Shown here piece after piece: positions 18,602 through 27,326 of a DNA stretch of 64,000 bases. The position numbers and the translations under genes were made by a program. This stretch comes from JAJXTN01 sp038230895 (GTDB taxonomy: Bacteria; Patescibacteriota; Saccharimonadia; Saccharimonadales; UBA4665). The notes beneath the pieces were generated by a model. The model made no database searches. It was not told the DNA's origin and saw only the letters and a list, made by a program, of their open reading frames with translations. The DNA is taken from contig JBBRMJ010000004.1 in NCBI GenBank assembly GCA_038230895.1, forward strand, positions 1 to 64,000, written 5' to 3'. Position 1 is the first letter of the stretch; each line of letters opens with the position of its first letter.

Positions 18602-21337
18602 ATGAGTAAGTTGGCGGCATTTTACAGAGGGAACCAGGCTAAAGGTCTGGTGGTGTTGGTCCTGATTGTGGCGGCTATCACCGGCGAATTCCTGATTTTC
18701 GCTACGCCGCACAAGAACAGCAATAATTTACGAACCTCAGCGGCCACTAACTGTACACCTGATGCACGCTTAGTTAACCCGTGTCGTCCCTGGCAAGGTG
18801 ACTCATCTAATAAGTATCCTGGTGTTGCAAGTGGGCTCAAAGCGAGGACGACCGATTACGAAACCCGTACCGGTACCCAAGTCGACTTTGCTCACGAATT
18901 CGCAACGGCAGGGGCCACGCTCACTTCCGACGAGCTGTATTATATCAATCGACCCAACACGTATCTGTTGTTGAACTACAAACCCACCAGTGGTGGCTGG
19001 TCGACCGCCGACGGTTCTAGCGCCGCGGTAAATACTAATATTGATAACATGGCGAATAGCATTAAGGCAGTGGCGCCGAAGAAAATTATCCTAGCCCTGT
19101 GGCATGAACCAAACAATGATGTTTCGGGTGGCGCGGCTGGTTGTCCATCTAACTTCGCGTATGTCGGTACGACTGGTACGCCGGCTCAGTACCGCGCAAT
19201 GTGGGCCAATGTGCGCAATCGATTTAGTGCTCTAGGTGTGACCAATGTCGAATGGGCAATCATTTACATGAGTGGCACGAAGTGGGACTGTATGCAAAAA
19301 GAATTATGGCCCGGTAATAGCCTCGTCGACTGGGTAATGTGGGATCATTATTACAGCAATGCTGAAACCTTTGCGTCTGGTACGAGCCGTTTCTATGATT
19401 GGTTAGGTACCAACAGTGACGCGGCACATGACTTTAATAATCACCCCTGGGGAATCGGAGAATGGGGCTCCTGGCAGACGACCCAGAGTGCCGTATATCA
19501 GTTATACGTTGATGGGGGCAAAGCGCTTCAAGCCGGGACCTATAGTAAGATAAAATTATGGACAGTTTGGGACAGTATCGGCAGTAATGATAGTCGTATA
19601 CAATACAGCAACGCTAGTGCCTTGGACCAGACTGAACAGAATACCTTCAACACAAACTGGGCTCAGAATTCGGCCTTCATAAACCCGGTCATCAATCCCA
19701 ATACTGACCCGACACCACCCAATATCTCGATTACCAACCCAAGCAGCGGGTCAACCATAAGCAGCACAGTGTCGATAGCTATTACTGCCACTGACAATGT
19801 GAAGGTTACTAGGGTTAAAACTGTCTGGGATAGCACTAATGTGATAAGTGATGTATCGAATGCGGGTAGTTGGAATACCAGCTGGAACACAGCGGCAGTG
19901 GCTAATGGCTCACATACCATCGTTGCTACGGCGTACGATGCGGCCGGTAACTCCAAAACCAGTAGCGTGGCGTATACCGTCTCAAATGTAACACCACCAC
20001 CACCAGGGCCAACTATTACTAGTTTCACGACTAATCCAGCCACTATCACTGTTGGTCAGAACACGACACTCACTTGGTCAAGCACTAACACGGTGAATTG
20101 CACAGTAAACCCTGGTGGCCCCCAGAACACCACTAATACGGTCTGGCAGACGCTCGTTTTCAGCTCACCCGGGACAACAAATTACACACTTACATGTAAG
20201 AATAGTGCCGGCACTACTGTCAGTAAGACCGCATCCGTCACGGTCAATCAACCAACTGTTGCCCCAACCAACGTCATCCTGACGGCTGACAAAACCAGTA
20301 TCCAGATTGGCAGTAGTGTTCAACTAAACTGGTCTTCATCTGGTTCCAGCAGTTGTACGCTCAATCCTGGTAATTACCTCGCAAACGGTACAACGAGTTC
20401 TAAATCACTTTCTCCAACAGCAACTACAACGTACACAGTGACCTGCAGCAATAGCGCAGGGAGTACGAAAAGTAGTGGTGTTAAAGTAACGGTTCTGGCG
20501 GTACCACCGCCTCCAGCTAACCCGGTCATCAATAGTTTTGTGGCCGACCCGAACAGCATCGCCTACGGTCTGACAAGTACTCTGAGTTGGCAGACGACGA
20601 ATGTCGTGAGTGGCGGTTGTGATTTGGCTGTGAGTCCACTCAGCAGTACTGATGGCAACGGCAGTTGGACCACATCGAGCTTAACCGCCTCAGCCAGCTA
20701 TACATTAACTTGCAAGAATAGTGCAGGCACCACCGCGAGCAAGTCAGTTTCGGTGACGGTTGCCAATCAGCCACCACCACCTCCACCGCCAGCCTCAACG
20801 GGCGGCACGGGCGGTAGCGGGGGCAATACAGTTAAGGCTACCACCGGTCAAACGATATCTAACGCTGGTGACAATGGCACCGTCACCGATGGCTCGTTGT
20901 TGACACTTGATTCCTCAAATGTTACTGACAGTACGAAGATTGACCAGATATCTAAAGTTGAATTTTATAGCGGTGATACACTGATCCAGACCGTCTTGAA
21001 AGCGCCATTCGCTCTGGATACCACTCGCCTGAAGCCAGGCACGTATAACCTGACACAGCGTACCTATTATCTGGATGGCAGCACCTCGCAGCAATCGCAG
21101 CTGGTAACCATTAAGGCCAAGACAGCGGGAGCTGCCAAACACGGCAATCGCCTCATCATCATCCTGATTAGTGTCATCGTACTATTTGGCCTGGCACTCG
21201 CTGGCCTACGCTACTGGTTAAGTCATCGCATCCAAGGTGGCGGTGGCTACAGTGGTGATGGCGGCGGCCATACTGACATCGACTTGGCAGGCATACCAAC
21301 GGTCATCAAGCCAACAGATCCAAATGCTGGCCTATAG
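18602..21337 (+). CDS. GH26-like glycosidase with Ig-like domains and C-terminal anchor
   Basis: 911 aa. An N-terminal signal or anchor lies at residues 17-37. Residues 60-330 resemble a glycoside hydrolase of the GH26 (mannanase) type: ALWHEPNND at about 162-170 would hold the acid/base Glu, and GIGEWGSW at about 285 the nucleophile Glu. Next come a bacterial Ig-like domain (about 365-460) and three related Ig-like repeats carrying TLTWSSTN and YTLTCKNSAGT, each with one cysteine pair and joined by polyproline linkers. A Gly-rich linker leads to another beta domain and then a single membrane span (about 845-867) with a Gly-rich tail. The product is surface-bound and may cleave or bind polysaccharide. 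The GH assignment rests on the motifs alone. Confidence 0.72.
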   Translation: MSKLAAFYRGNQAKGLVVLVLIVAAITGEFLIFATPHKNSNNLRTSAATNCTPDARLVNPCRPWQGDSSNKYPGVASGLKARTTDYETRTGTQVDFAHEFATAGATLTSDELYYINRPNTYLLLNYKPTSGGWSTADGSSAAVNTNIDNMANSIKAVAPKKIILALWHEPNNDVSGGAAGCPSNFAYVGTTGTPAQYRAMWANVRNRFSALGVTNVEWAIIYMSGTKWDCMQKELWPGNSLVDWVMWDHYYSNAETFASGTSRFYDWLGTNSDAAHDFNNHPWGIGEWGSWQTTQSAVYQLYVDGGKALQAGTYSKIKLWTVWDSIGSNDSRIQYSNASALDQTEQNTFNTNWAQNSAFINPVINPNTDPTPPNISITNPSSGSTISSTVSIAITATDNVKVTRVKTVWDSTNVISDVSNAGSWNTSWNTAAVANGSHTIVATAYDAAGNSKTSSVAYTVSNVTPPPPGPTITSFTTNPATITVGQNTTLTWSSTNTVNCTVNPGGPQNTTNTVWQTLVFSSPGTTNYTLTCKNSAGTTVSKTASVTVNQPTVAPTNVILTADKTSIQIGSSVQLNWSSSGSSSCTLNPGNYLANGTTSSKSLSPTATTTYTVTCSNSAGSTKSSGVKVTVLAVPPPPANPVINSFVADPNSIAYGLTSTLSWQTTNVVSGGCDLAVSPLSSTDGNGSWTTSSLTASASYTLTCKNSAGTTASKSVSVTVANQPPPPPPPASTGGTGGSGGNTVKATTGQTISNAGDNGTVTDGSLLTLDSSNVTDSTKIDQISKVEFYSGDTLIQTVLKAPFALDTTRLKPGTYNLTQRTYYLDGSTSQQSQLVTIKAKTAGAAKHGNRLIIILISVIVLFGLALAGLRYWLSHRIQGGGGYSGDGGGHTDIDLAGIPTVIKPTDPNAGL

Positions 21338-21398
21338 CGAGTAGGTAATAGTAGGCTGTAGGTTTAGTAGCAGTTCGTAGACTCAGCGATTAAACTGG

Positions 21399-21454
21399 CT
21401 ATAACCTATAACCTATAACCTATAACCTATAACCTATAACCTATAACCTATAAC
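21399..21454 (+). repeat. Eight tandem copies of CTATAAC
   Basis: Eight perfect heptamers run from 21399 to 21454 and stop exactly where the lepB stop codon begins (minus strand, 21455-21457). The preceding 60 bp (21338-21398) hold degenerate GTAGG/AATAG words. The array lies between two converging genes. Confidence 0.95.
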
Positions 21455-22186
21455 CTAGAAAACTTGGGCGTTGCCAATCGGGAAGACACGGAGCACGAGC
21501 TTGCCGACAATTTGATTGGCTTCGATCGGTCCAAAGGCCCGTGAATCGAGTGAGTCGGGGCGGTTATCACCGGATACAAACAGCTGGTGTGAGCCGAGCT
21601 TGACGTCAACGTCGCCAGAGGTGGTGGGGATGTTCTTGCCATAAGCGAGGGTCCTGTCCGGGTCGAAACCCTGGGGGTGGGCTGCGTTATAGATGGTATA
21701 CACGCCATTACTCACGACCACGCGGTCGCCGGGTAGGCCTATGACACGCTTGATAAGTTGCTTGGTGTCTGTCTGACCGAATTGGCTGAGGCCACTCTCG
21801 CTGAAGACAATCACATCACCACGATTCGGAATATATGAGCGGTGCGTGATACTGGCCCAAGTACGTGGTACTTTCCAGATAATGAGCTTGTCGGCGTTCT
21901 GGAGCGTGCTTTCCATGCTCGGGCCGTCAACCTGATAGGAGCGGAAAATAAAGCCAATCATGAGCAGGGCAATCAATAAGGCCGTAACGAGGATGCCAAT
22001 AAATGACAGAAACTCCCGTCCCGCACTGTGGCTGGGGGCATTTGAAGTAACTTTGGTAACTGGCGTGAGACCGCCGGTGCCAATCGGCTGGGGCGGAGTG
22101 CTCGGCAAAGCGGTGCCGGGCGCTGATTTGACTGATGTAGTCGGGGTTGTTGTGTCGACGGGTGCCGGTAAAATATCATTGTTCAT
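21455..22186 (-). CDS. lepB: Signal peptidase I
   Basis: 243 aa. A 55-residue Pro/Thr-rich cytoplasmic tail precedes one membrane span (about 60-81). The catalytic serine is Ser90 in GPSMESTL, and the general-base lysine is Lys146 in LIKRVIGLPGD; the VSGDNRPDSLDSR box closes the fold. It removes signal peptides from exported proteins on the outer face of the membrane, which fits the many exported proteins nearby. The long disordered N-terminus is unusual for the family but is shared in style with neighbouring membrane proteins. Confidence 0.93.
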   Translation of the reverse strand: MNNDILPAPVDTTTPTTSVKSAPGTALPSTPPQPIGTGGLTPVTKVTSNAPSHSAGREFLSFIGILVTALLIALLMIGFIFRSYQVDGPSMESTLQNADKLIIWKVPRTWASITHRSYIPNRGDVIVFSESGLSQFGQTDTKQLIKRVIGLPGDRVVVSNGVYTIYNAAHPQGFDPDRTLAYGKNIPTTSGDVDVKLGSHQLFVSGDNRPDSLDSRAFGPIEANQIVGKLVLRVFPIGNAQVF

Positions 22187-22196
22187 ACAGAGTCAT

Positions 22197-22202
22197 ACTA
22201 TA
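22197..22202 (-). promoter_or_regulatory. -10 box of lepB
   Basis: On the minus strand TATGCTATAGT places TATAGT 10 nt before the lepB ATG, so the leader would be only a few bases. It is the same extended -10 word as at parB and at the gene starting at 44195. Confidence 0.5.
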
Positions 22203-22291
22203 GCATAAGAGGCGGGTATCCATCATGCTCCGTAGGTCTTTAAGGGGGTTTACGCCATAGCCATGAGCAGTTATACTTGGTAGGATTAGTG

Positions 22292-24001
22292 ATGGATACG
22301 TCCCGATACAAACGGCGTGAAATACAAACACGGCGCCAACCGCAAACAGCCAACCCTGGATTTTCCGATATTGTGCCAGGGGCAGTGGCAACACGTCTAC
22401 AAAACAGCCTGACACCGGCGGTTGAGCCAACCCCTGAGCTGCCGACTGTGCAGGCTAGCTCGAATGACATCCTGCCATTACCTCGCAAGCGCCCAGCCCC
22501 GAGGGCGGCTTTAAAAATAGCCATTATGCACGATGATAGCGCTGCCTATGATCCAGTTCCGCAGCAGGCAACAGTCGTACCGGATATTGATATGGGCTTG
22601 CCTGGTGGCCCAAGCCAGTTCAAACAATCGCAACCCAAGGTTGGCGCATCCGGCTTGGCTGTCGTCCGCTCATGGCTCCTCCGCGGGACCGTCGCAGCCA
22701 TTATCTTGGTTATGATTGGTGGCGGCGTCCTATTCTCGCAGGGTTACATTAAATTACACAAAGTCTTCAAGGGCGGCGCAACCACCGCAGCGGCACTGAC
22801 AGTCAATGTAAACCCCAATCTGTTAAAAGGCGAAGGTGATGGCCGTATCAATGTACTGCTCCTCGGTCGTGGTGGTGGCAATCACGACGCACCTGATCTC
22901 ACAGACACACTCCTACTCGCAAGTATCGACCCAGTTAACCATACTTCAACCTTACTCAGCATCCCACGTGATCTCTGGGTGGATGTGCCGAACCAAGGGG
23001 CTATGAAGATTAATGCCGCCTGGGAAACCGGTGAGTTCAAGTACCTTGGCAAAGTTACGCCTGGCAGCACGAACCCACAAGCTATTCAGGCTGGTTTCAA
23101 TGAGATCGACCAAGTCGTAGAGAGTGTGGTCGGTGTGCCCATCAGCTACAATTTGCTGGTTGATTTTCAGGCCTTTCGTCAGGCGGTCGACACCGTCAAT
23201 GGCGTAACCGTTGACGTGCCGACTGATTTAGTCGATCCAACCATGGCGTGGGAAAACCATAATAGTTCGGTATTGGCTAAGGCTGGAATTCAGAACTTTG
23301 ATGGCGCGACAGCGCTGACCTATGTCCGTTCACGTGAGACCACGAGCGATTTTGCACGATCACAGCGTCAGCGGAGCGTGCTCGTGGCCCTGAAGGGCAA
23401 AGTTGATAGTCTGGGCACGCTGAGTAACCCACTCAAAATCTCGGGCTTGCTGAGTGCCTTTGGTAATAATGTGAGCACCGATCTGTCGTTGAATGACGCG
23501 ACCCGCCTCTACAGTATCGTCAAGGGGATTGGCGATACCAAAGTTAACTCAGTCGGACTATCGGATGCACCAAATCACTTCATCACCACTGGTCCTATGA
23601 ATGGCCAGTCCATCGACCTACCAACGGCCGGCTTATTCAATTACGGCCCGATTCAGGCCTTTATTCGAACACAGTTACAGGATGGCTATATTATTAAGGA
23701 AAACGCGAAAGTAGCCGTCCTGAATGGCACGCCAACGCCAGGTGTGGCGACGACCGTCGCTGCTCAGCTGAAAGCCTATGGCTATAATGTCGTAAACACA
23801 GCTACCGCACCCACCAGTGGCTGGGCTCACACCACGCTGGTAGATTTGAGCCATGGTAAGGCGAAATATACTGCCCACTATCTGGAGCAGCGCTTCAATG
23901 TGACGGCGGTCACTGGCTTGCCGGACACAACAATTCAACCAAATGGCGCCGACTTTGTTATCATTATAGGCAGTGATGAGGCTATTACTCCAAAAATTTA
24001 A
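22292..24001 (+). CDS. LytR-CpsA-Psr family cell-wall glycopolymer transferase
   Basis: 569 aa from the ATG at 22292, chosen because MDTSRYKRR matches the start of the protein at 14502. A cytoplasmic tail of about 130 residues precedes one membrane span. The LCP domain holds NVLLLGRGGGNHDAPDLTDT (metal and phosphate contacts), LLSIPRDLWV and YVRSRETTSDFARSQRQ with the conserved arginines. A LytR_C-type domain (KVAVLNGTPTPGVA onward) ends the protein. LCP enzymes transfer glycopolymers from a lipid carrier to peptidoglycan. A -10 box, TATACT, lies at 22272-22277. The gene overlaps the next one by 26 nt. Confidence 0.9.
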   Translation: MDTSRYKRREIQTRRQPQTANPGFSDIVPGAVATRLQNSLTPAVEPTPELPTVQASSNDILPLPRKRPAPRAALKIAIMHDDSAAYDPVPQQATVVPDIDMGLPGGPSQFKQSQPKVGASGLAVVRSWLLRGTVAAIILVMIGGGVLFSQGYIKLHKVFKGGATTAAALTVNVNPNLLKGEGDGRINVLLLGRGGGNHDAPDLTDTLLLASIDPVNHTSTLLSIPRDLWVDVPNQGAMKINAAWETGEFKYLGKVTPGSTNPQAIQAGFNEIDQVVESVVGVPISYNLLVDFQAFRQAVDTVNGVTVDVPTDLVDPTMAWENHNSSVLAKAGIQNFDGATALTYVRSRETTSDFARSQRQRSVLVALKGKVDSLGTLSNPLKISGLLSAFGNNVSTDLSLNDATRLYSIVKGIGDTKVNSVGLSDAPNHFITTGPMNGQSIDLPTAGLFNYGPIQAFIRTQLQDGYIIKENAKVAVLNGTPTPGVATTVAAQLKAYGYNVVNTATAPTSGWAHTTLVDLSHGKAKYTAHYLEQRFNVTAVTGLPDTTIQPNGADFVIIIGSDEAITPKI

Positions 24002-24728
24002 GCCGGCCACCGGCTTTTCACACCTGTTTCACCTGGCACTGCTAATCATCTTGCCAGCAGTGGTCTTCATTTTAGTGCGACTCGATTTTGTTCAGCTTGC
24101 CCTCAGCATGATTGTATTAAGTAAGTGGCGGATGTTCGCGGTCCGACCGCGCTTCTGGCCAGCAAATGTTCGCGCCAATGCTGTTGATTTGATGGTCGGG
24201 CTGTCCATAGTTCTTTTCATGAGCCATAGCGGCAGTTTGTGGCTGCAGTTAGTCTGGGCGATACTCTATGCTGGTTGGCTGATCTTCCTCAAGCCTGGTT
24301 CAGGGCTGTTTATGACCTCATTACAGGCCTTTGTTGGGCAGCTTTGTGGCCTATCAGCCCTGTATCTGGTGTGGTCCAATGGCCCCATCTATGGCTTAAC
24401 TGTCGTGAGCGGCATGATCTGTTTCTTGGCCGCTCGGCACTTCCTGGATGGCTTCGACGAGCCTTACGCCCGGATGTTGGCCTATTTCTGGGGATACTTC
24501 GGGGCTGCACTGGCCTGGTTGCTCAGCCACTGGCTGTTGTTCTACCACACGGTGGCTCAGCCAACCCTCCTGTTGTCGACATTGGGGTATGGTATGGCGG
24601 TGCTCTATTATTTGGACCACAAGGATAAGCTCAGCAAGGGCGTCCGCCGCCAATTCATCTTCATCATGCTAGCCATTGTGCTGGTAGTGCTAGTCTTCTC
24701 GGGCTGGTGGGGTGATAAGGTCATCTAG
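23976..24728 (+). CDS. Polytopic membrane protein, unknown
   Basis: 250 aa from the ATG at 23976 (GTG at 23973 is also possible). About seven hydrophobic segments; the C-terminal one (FIFIMLAIVLVVLVFSGWW) is followed by three residues and a stop. Few polar motifs; a cytoplasmic loop holds DGFDEPYARM. It starts inside the LCP gene (26-nt overlap), which suggests translational coupling and a role in the same envelope step. Family not recognised. Confidence 0.7.
   Translation: MRLLLQKFKPATGFSHLFHLALLIILPAVVFILVRLDFVQLALSMIVLSKWRMFAVRPRFWPANVRANAVDLMVGLSIVLFMSHSGSLWLQLVWAILYAGWLIFLKPGSGLFMTSLQAFVGQLCGLSALYLVWSNGPIYGLTVVSGMICFLAARHFLDGFDEPYARMLAYFWGYFGAALAWLLSHWLLFYHTVAQPTLLLSTLGYGMAVLYYLDHKDKLSKGVRRQFIFIMLAIVLVVLVFSGWWGDKVI
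24000..24018 (+). terminator. Terminator-like hairpin at the LCP stop codon
   Basis: AAGCCGG (24000-24006) and CCGGCTT (24010-24016) form a 7-bp stem with a 3-nt loop followed by two more T residues. It begins in the LCP stop codon but lies inside the coding part of the overlapping downstream membrane gene, so it may attenuate that gene or be incidental. Confidence 0.4.
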
Positions 24729-24750
24729 CACTCGTTTGTGACCTAGAGGC

Positions 24751-24769
24751 CACAGGTTGAAAGCCTGTG
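24751..24769 (+). other. Small hairpin before htrA
   Basis: CACAGG (24751-24756) pairs with CCTGTG (24764-24769) around a 7-nt loop, about 50 nt before the htrA start. It could be a leader structure; no T-run. Confidence 0.3.
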
Positions 24770-24816
24770 AGGAACATCGTATAAAACTTAATGTGCATGC
24801 AATCAAGGGGGAAGAG

Positions 24817-26139
24817 GTGAAAACAACTGATACGTCGGCAGATATCAAGGCTGTGAAGGCCCATACGGTGTCTAGCAAATCGCACCGAGCTCCAAAAACG
24901 GTCAGCTTTACGGTACCAACATTGTCACGCCCCGACTTCGCTGCCTGGCGAAATGGGAGCGGTAACCATTGGTACTTCGGACTACTGGCGGCCGTTTTCC
25001 TCGTCATTGCATTGGTTGCAGGCTTCGGTGGTGCTTGGCTAGAGCAGCACGGCAATCAGACCAGTAATTTGAATGGTAGTTTGAGCAACCAGAAACGAAT
25101 TGTGACCAGCCAGAGCCAGCTCATCAATCAAATTGCCAAGACCGTCGGCCCCAGTGTGGTTAGCGTCAACGTCAACATTACTGCTGCGGCCAATAGTCAA
25201 GATATCTTTAGTCCGTTTGGGTTCACGCAGCCGACCAATGAGCAAGCGGCTGGCACCGGTATCATATTGAGTGAGAGCGGTATCATTGTCACGAATCGTC
25301 ACGTCGTACCAGAAGGTACTACCAATGTCAGCGTCACCCTCAGTGATGGCAGTGAGCTGAAGGATGTCACTGTGCTTGGTCGGACCAGCGCCAATGACAG
25401 CTTGGACGTGGCTTTTTTGAAGATAAAGGATGCTAAGGGCCACCATCTGACACCAGCAGCGGTTGGCGATTCCTCAAAAGTCCAAGTCGGTGATGCTGTC
25501 GTCGCCATTGGCAATGCCCTCGGCCAATTCCAGAACACCGTTACCAGCGGCATTATCTCTGGGTACGGGCGCAGCGTCCAAGCCGGCTCTGGCAATAGCT
25601 TGACGAGTAATTCCACCGAAAACCTCGATGATCTCTTGCAAACAGATGCCGCTATTAACGAGGGTAACTCCGGTGGCCCACTCGTCAACTTGAATGGGCA
25701 GGTGATTGGCATCAATACTGCCATCGCCGGTAATTCTCAAAACATCGGCTTCGCCATTCCCCTCAATGATCTCAAAGGCCTGATTGACCAAGTCTTGAAA
25801 ACCGGGAAATTTAGCCGACCGTATCTCGGCGTCCGTTACATTCCGCTGACCGCCGATGTGGCCAATCAGTATGGTCTCAGTGTCAATAATGGCGCTTTCA
25901 TTGCTCCGAGTGCAGATCCAAATATATCGTCAGTGATCGCCGGCGGACCAGCCGCAGCTGCTGGGCTACAGAACAGCGACATCATTACGCAACTTGATGG
26001 TAAAGGTATCGATCAAACACATAGCCTAACAAGTCTGCTCGATCAACACCAGGTCGGTGACCAAGTGAGCCTGTCCGTGCTTCGTAACGGTCAAACCTTG
26101 CATGTCAGCGTCACACTCGGCACGATGCCTACTAATTAA
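24817..26139 (+). CDS. htrA: HtrA/DegP-like serine protease with PDZ domain
   Basis: 440 aa. The GTG at 24817 follows AAGGGGGA at a good distance and is preferred over upstream non-ATG codons. One membrane span lies at about 53-73. The trypsin-like domain carries the triad His162 (TNRHVV), Asp197 (SLDVAFLKI) and Ser285 (EGNSGGPLVN). A single PDZ domain follows (from about residue 345; IITQLDGKGIDQ). HtrA proteases degrade or refold damaged exported proteins outside the membrane, which fits a cell exporting giant proteins. Confidence 0.93.
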   Translation: MKTTDTSADIKAVKAHTVSSKSHRAPKTVSFTVPTLSRPDFAAWRNGSGNHWYFGLLAAVFLVIALVAGFGGAWLEQHGNQTSNLNGSLSNQKRIVTSQSQLINQIAKTVGPSVVSVNVNITAAANSQDIFSPFGFTQPTNEQAAGTGIILSESGIIVTNRHVVPEGTTNVSVTLSDGSELKDVTVLGRTSANDSLDVAFLKIKDAKGHHLTPAAVGDSSKVQVGDAVVAIGNALGQFQNTVTSGIISGYGRSVQAGSGNSLTSNSTENLDDLLQTDAAINEGNSGGPLVNLNGQVIGINTAIAGNSQNIGFAIPLNDLKGLIDQVLKTGKFSRPYLGVRYIPLTADVANQYGLSVNNGAFIAPSADPNISSVIAGGPAAAAGLQNSDIITQLDGKGIDQTHSLTSLLDQHQVGDQVSLSVLRNGQTLHVSVTLGTMPTN

Positions 26140-26146
26140 ACGCGAC

Positions 26147-26247
26147 CTGCTGGCACATTTCGGGCGAACAGCTGCGCTCCGCTGCTCGCGTACCTAAAGT
26201 ACGCTGCGCTACGGTGCTCGCTTTTCATCCCAAACTGCACTCAGCAG
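26147..26247 (+). repeat. Conserved-tip hairpin R1
   Basis: CTGCTG (26147) pairs with CAGCAG (26242), and partly paired inner arms lead to the tip GCGTAC-CTAAA-GTACGC (26188-26204). It starts 7 nt after the htrA stop. The tip matches those at 34822, 52092 and 53481 while the stems differ. The rest of 26248-26471 holds only a REP-like hairpin at 26340. Confidence 0.65.
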
Positions 26248-26339
26248 CTGGCGTTTCAGCCAGAGTACGTTTGTAATTTTTGTGTACGCCTGTCATCACG
26301 TGAGCCTGCTTGTTGCAAAATGTGTACGAAAAACATGTC

Positions 26340-26360
26340 GTCCTGAACTGGTTTCAGGAC
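26340..26360 (+). repeat. REP-like hairpin (TCCTGAA...TTCAGGA)
   Basis: GTCCTGAA (26340-26347) and TTCAGGAC (26353-26360) enclose CTGGT. The word resembles the widespread GTCATCCTGAACTTGTTTC repeat; a decayed copy is at 61114-61131. Confidence 0.6.
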
Positions 26361-26471
26361 CCATGCGGCAAAACTTGGGCATCACAAGTTCTTAAAGGCA
26401 GTAAACCACACCGACGATTATTCAACATGATTAGCCTAGAATGACTGTCCTTGGCCTCCAATACAGCAAAA

Positions 26472-27326
26472 CTAGTCAGCAGGCGTAAAGACTTGTATGA
26501 AGTCATCTTCTTGTAACTGTTGATAGCCCGCAGCTGCAGCGATCTGTTCCAGAAGCCCATGTTGGTCAGGAAATGACTCTGTCAAAATATACAACGGCTT
26601 TTGACCAACGATTTTCAACTGCTTGAAGAGCTTCCGATAAATATCGAGGCCGTCTGGTCCCCCAAAGATAGCAATCGGTGGTTCAAGCGTAGCAGCCCGG
26701 TTGAGACGATAATTCTCGGGCACGTAGGGCAGGTTGCATAGCAGGATGTCGTATTTCGCGCCAGCAGCTGATAATAAATCACTTTTTTTTAGTGTCACAT
26801 ATATTGTAAATAAATCTACATTGGTTTTAGCGACTTTGAGCGCCTTGCTATCGATCTCCAATAGGCCAATTTCGGCCTCCGGCAGCTCTAACTTGGCTGT
26901 AATGCCCAGCACGCCACTGCCAGTGCCCACATCCGCGATATGCCAGCCGCTGCCGTCTTCAGGGCCGGTTTGAGCTGTTTTGGGACCTTTGGTTGGGCTT
27001 TGGATCAACTGCTTCAATAGCTCGATCATGGTCTCTGATTCCGGCCGGGGCTCCAATACGGCAGCATTGACGACAAATTTGCGGCCGTAGAATTCGGTGA
27101 ACCCCCTAATGTAACTTAGTGGCTCATGTCGCGCCCGTCGGCTGAGCAATTTAGTTAGTTTCGCGTCCACGTCAGCAGGCAATTCATAGTCCGGATTCGC
27201 GAGCAGCCACGCCCGGTCTTTGCCTGAACAATCTTCCAGTAACACCAGCGCATCCAAGCGTGCCGTGCCAATCTTAGCAGTCTCAAGTAACTTTGTGGCC
27301 AGATGTAGCCATTTCGAAACTGTCAT
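26472..27326 (-). CDS. prmC: Release factor glutamine methyltransferase
   Basis: 284 aa. An N-terminal helical domain (RAWLLANPDYELPADV, YIRGFTEFYGRKF, LEPRPESETM) is followed by a Rossmann SAM domain with DVGTGSGVLGITAKLE and the catalytic motif CNLPYVPENY. The motif is NLPY where most PrmC proteins have NPPY; NLPY is used by other members of the superfamily, so activity is still likely. It methylates the GGQ glutamine of RF1 and RF2. The ATG directly follows the prfA stop (TAAATG), so the enzyme is translationally coupled to its substrate. Confidence 0.92.
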   Translation of the reverse strand: MTVSKWLHLATKLLETAKIGTARLDALVLLEDCSGKDRAWLLANPDYELPADVDAKLTKLLSRRARHEPLSYIRGFTEFYGRKFVVNAAVLEPRPESETMIELLKQLIQSPTKGPKTAQTGPEDGSGWHIADVGTGSGVLGITAKLELPEAEIGLLEIDSKALKVAKTNVDLFTIYVTLKKSDLLSAAGAKYDILLCNLPYVPENYRLNRAATLEPPIAIFGGPDGLDIYRKLFKQLKIVGQKPLYILTESFPDQHGLLEQIAAAAGYQQLQEDDFIQVFTPAD

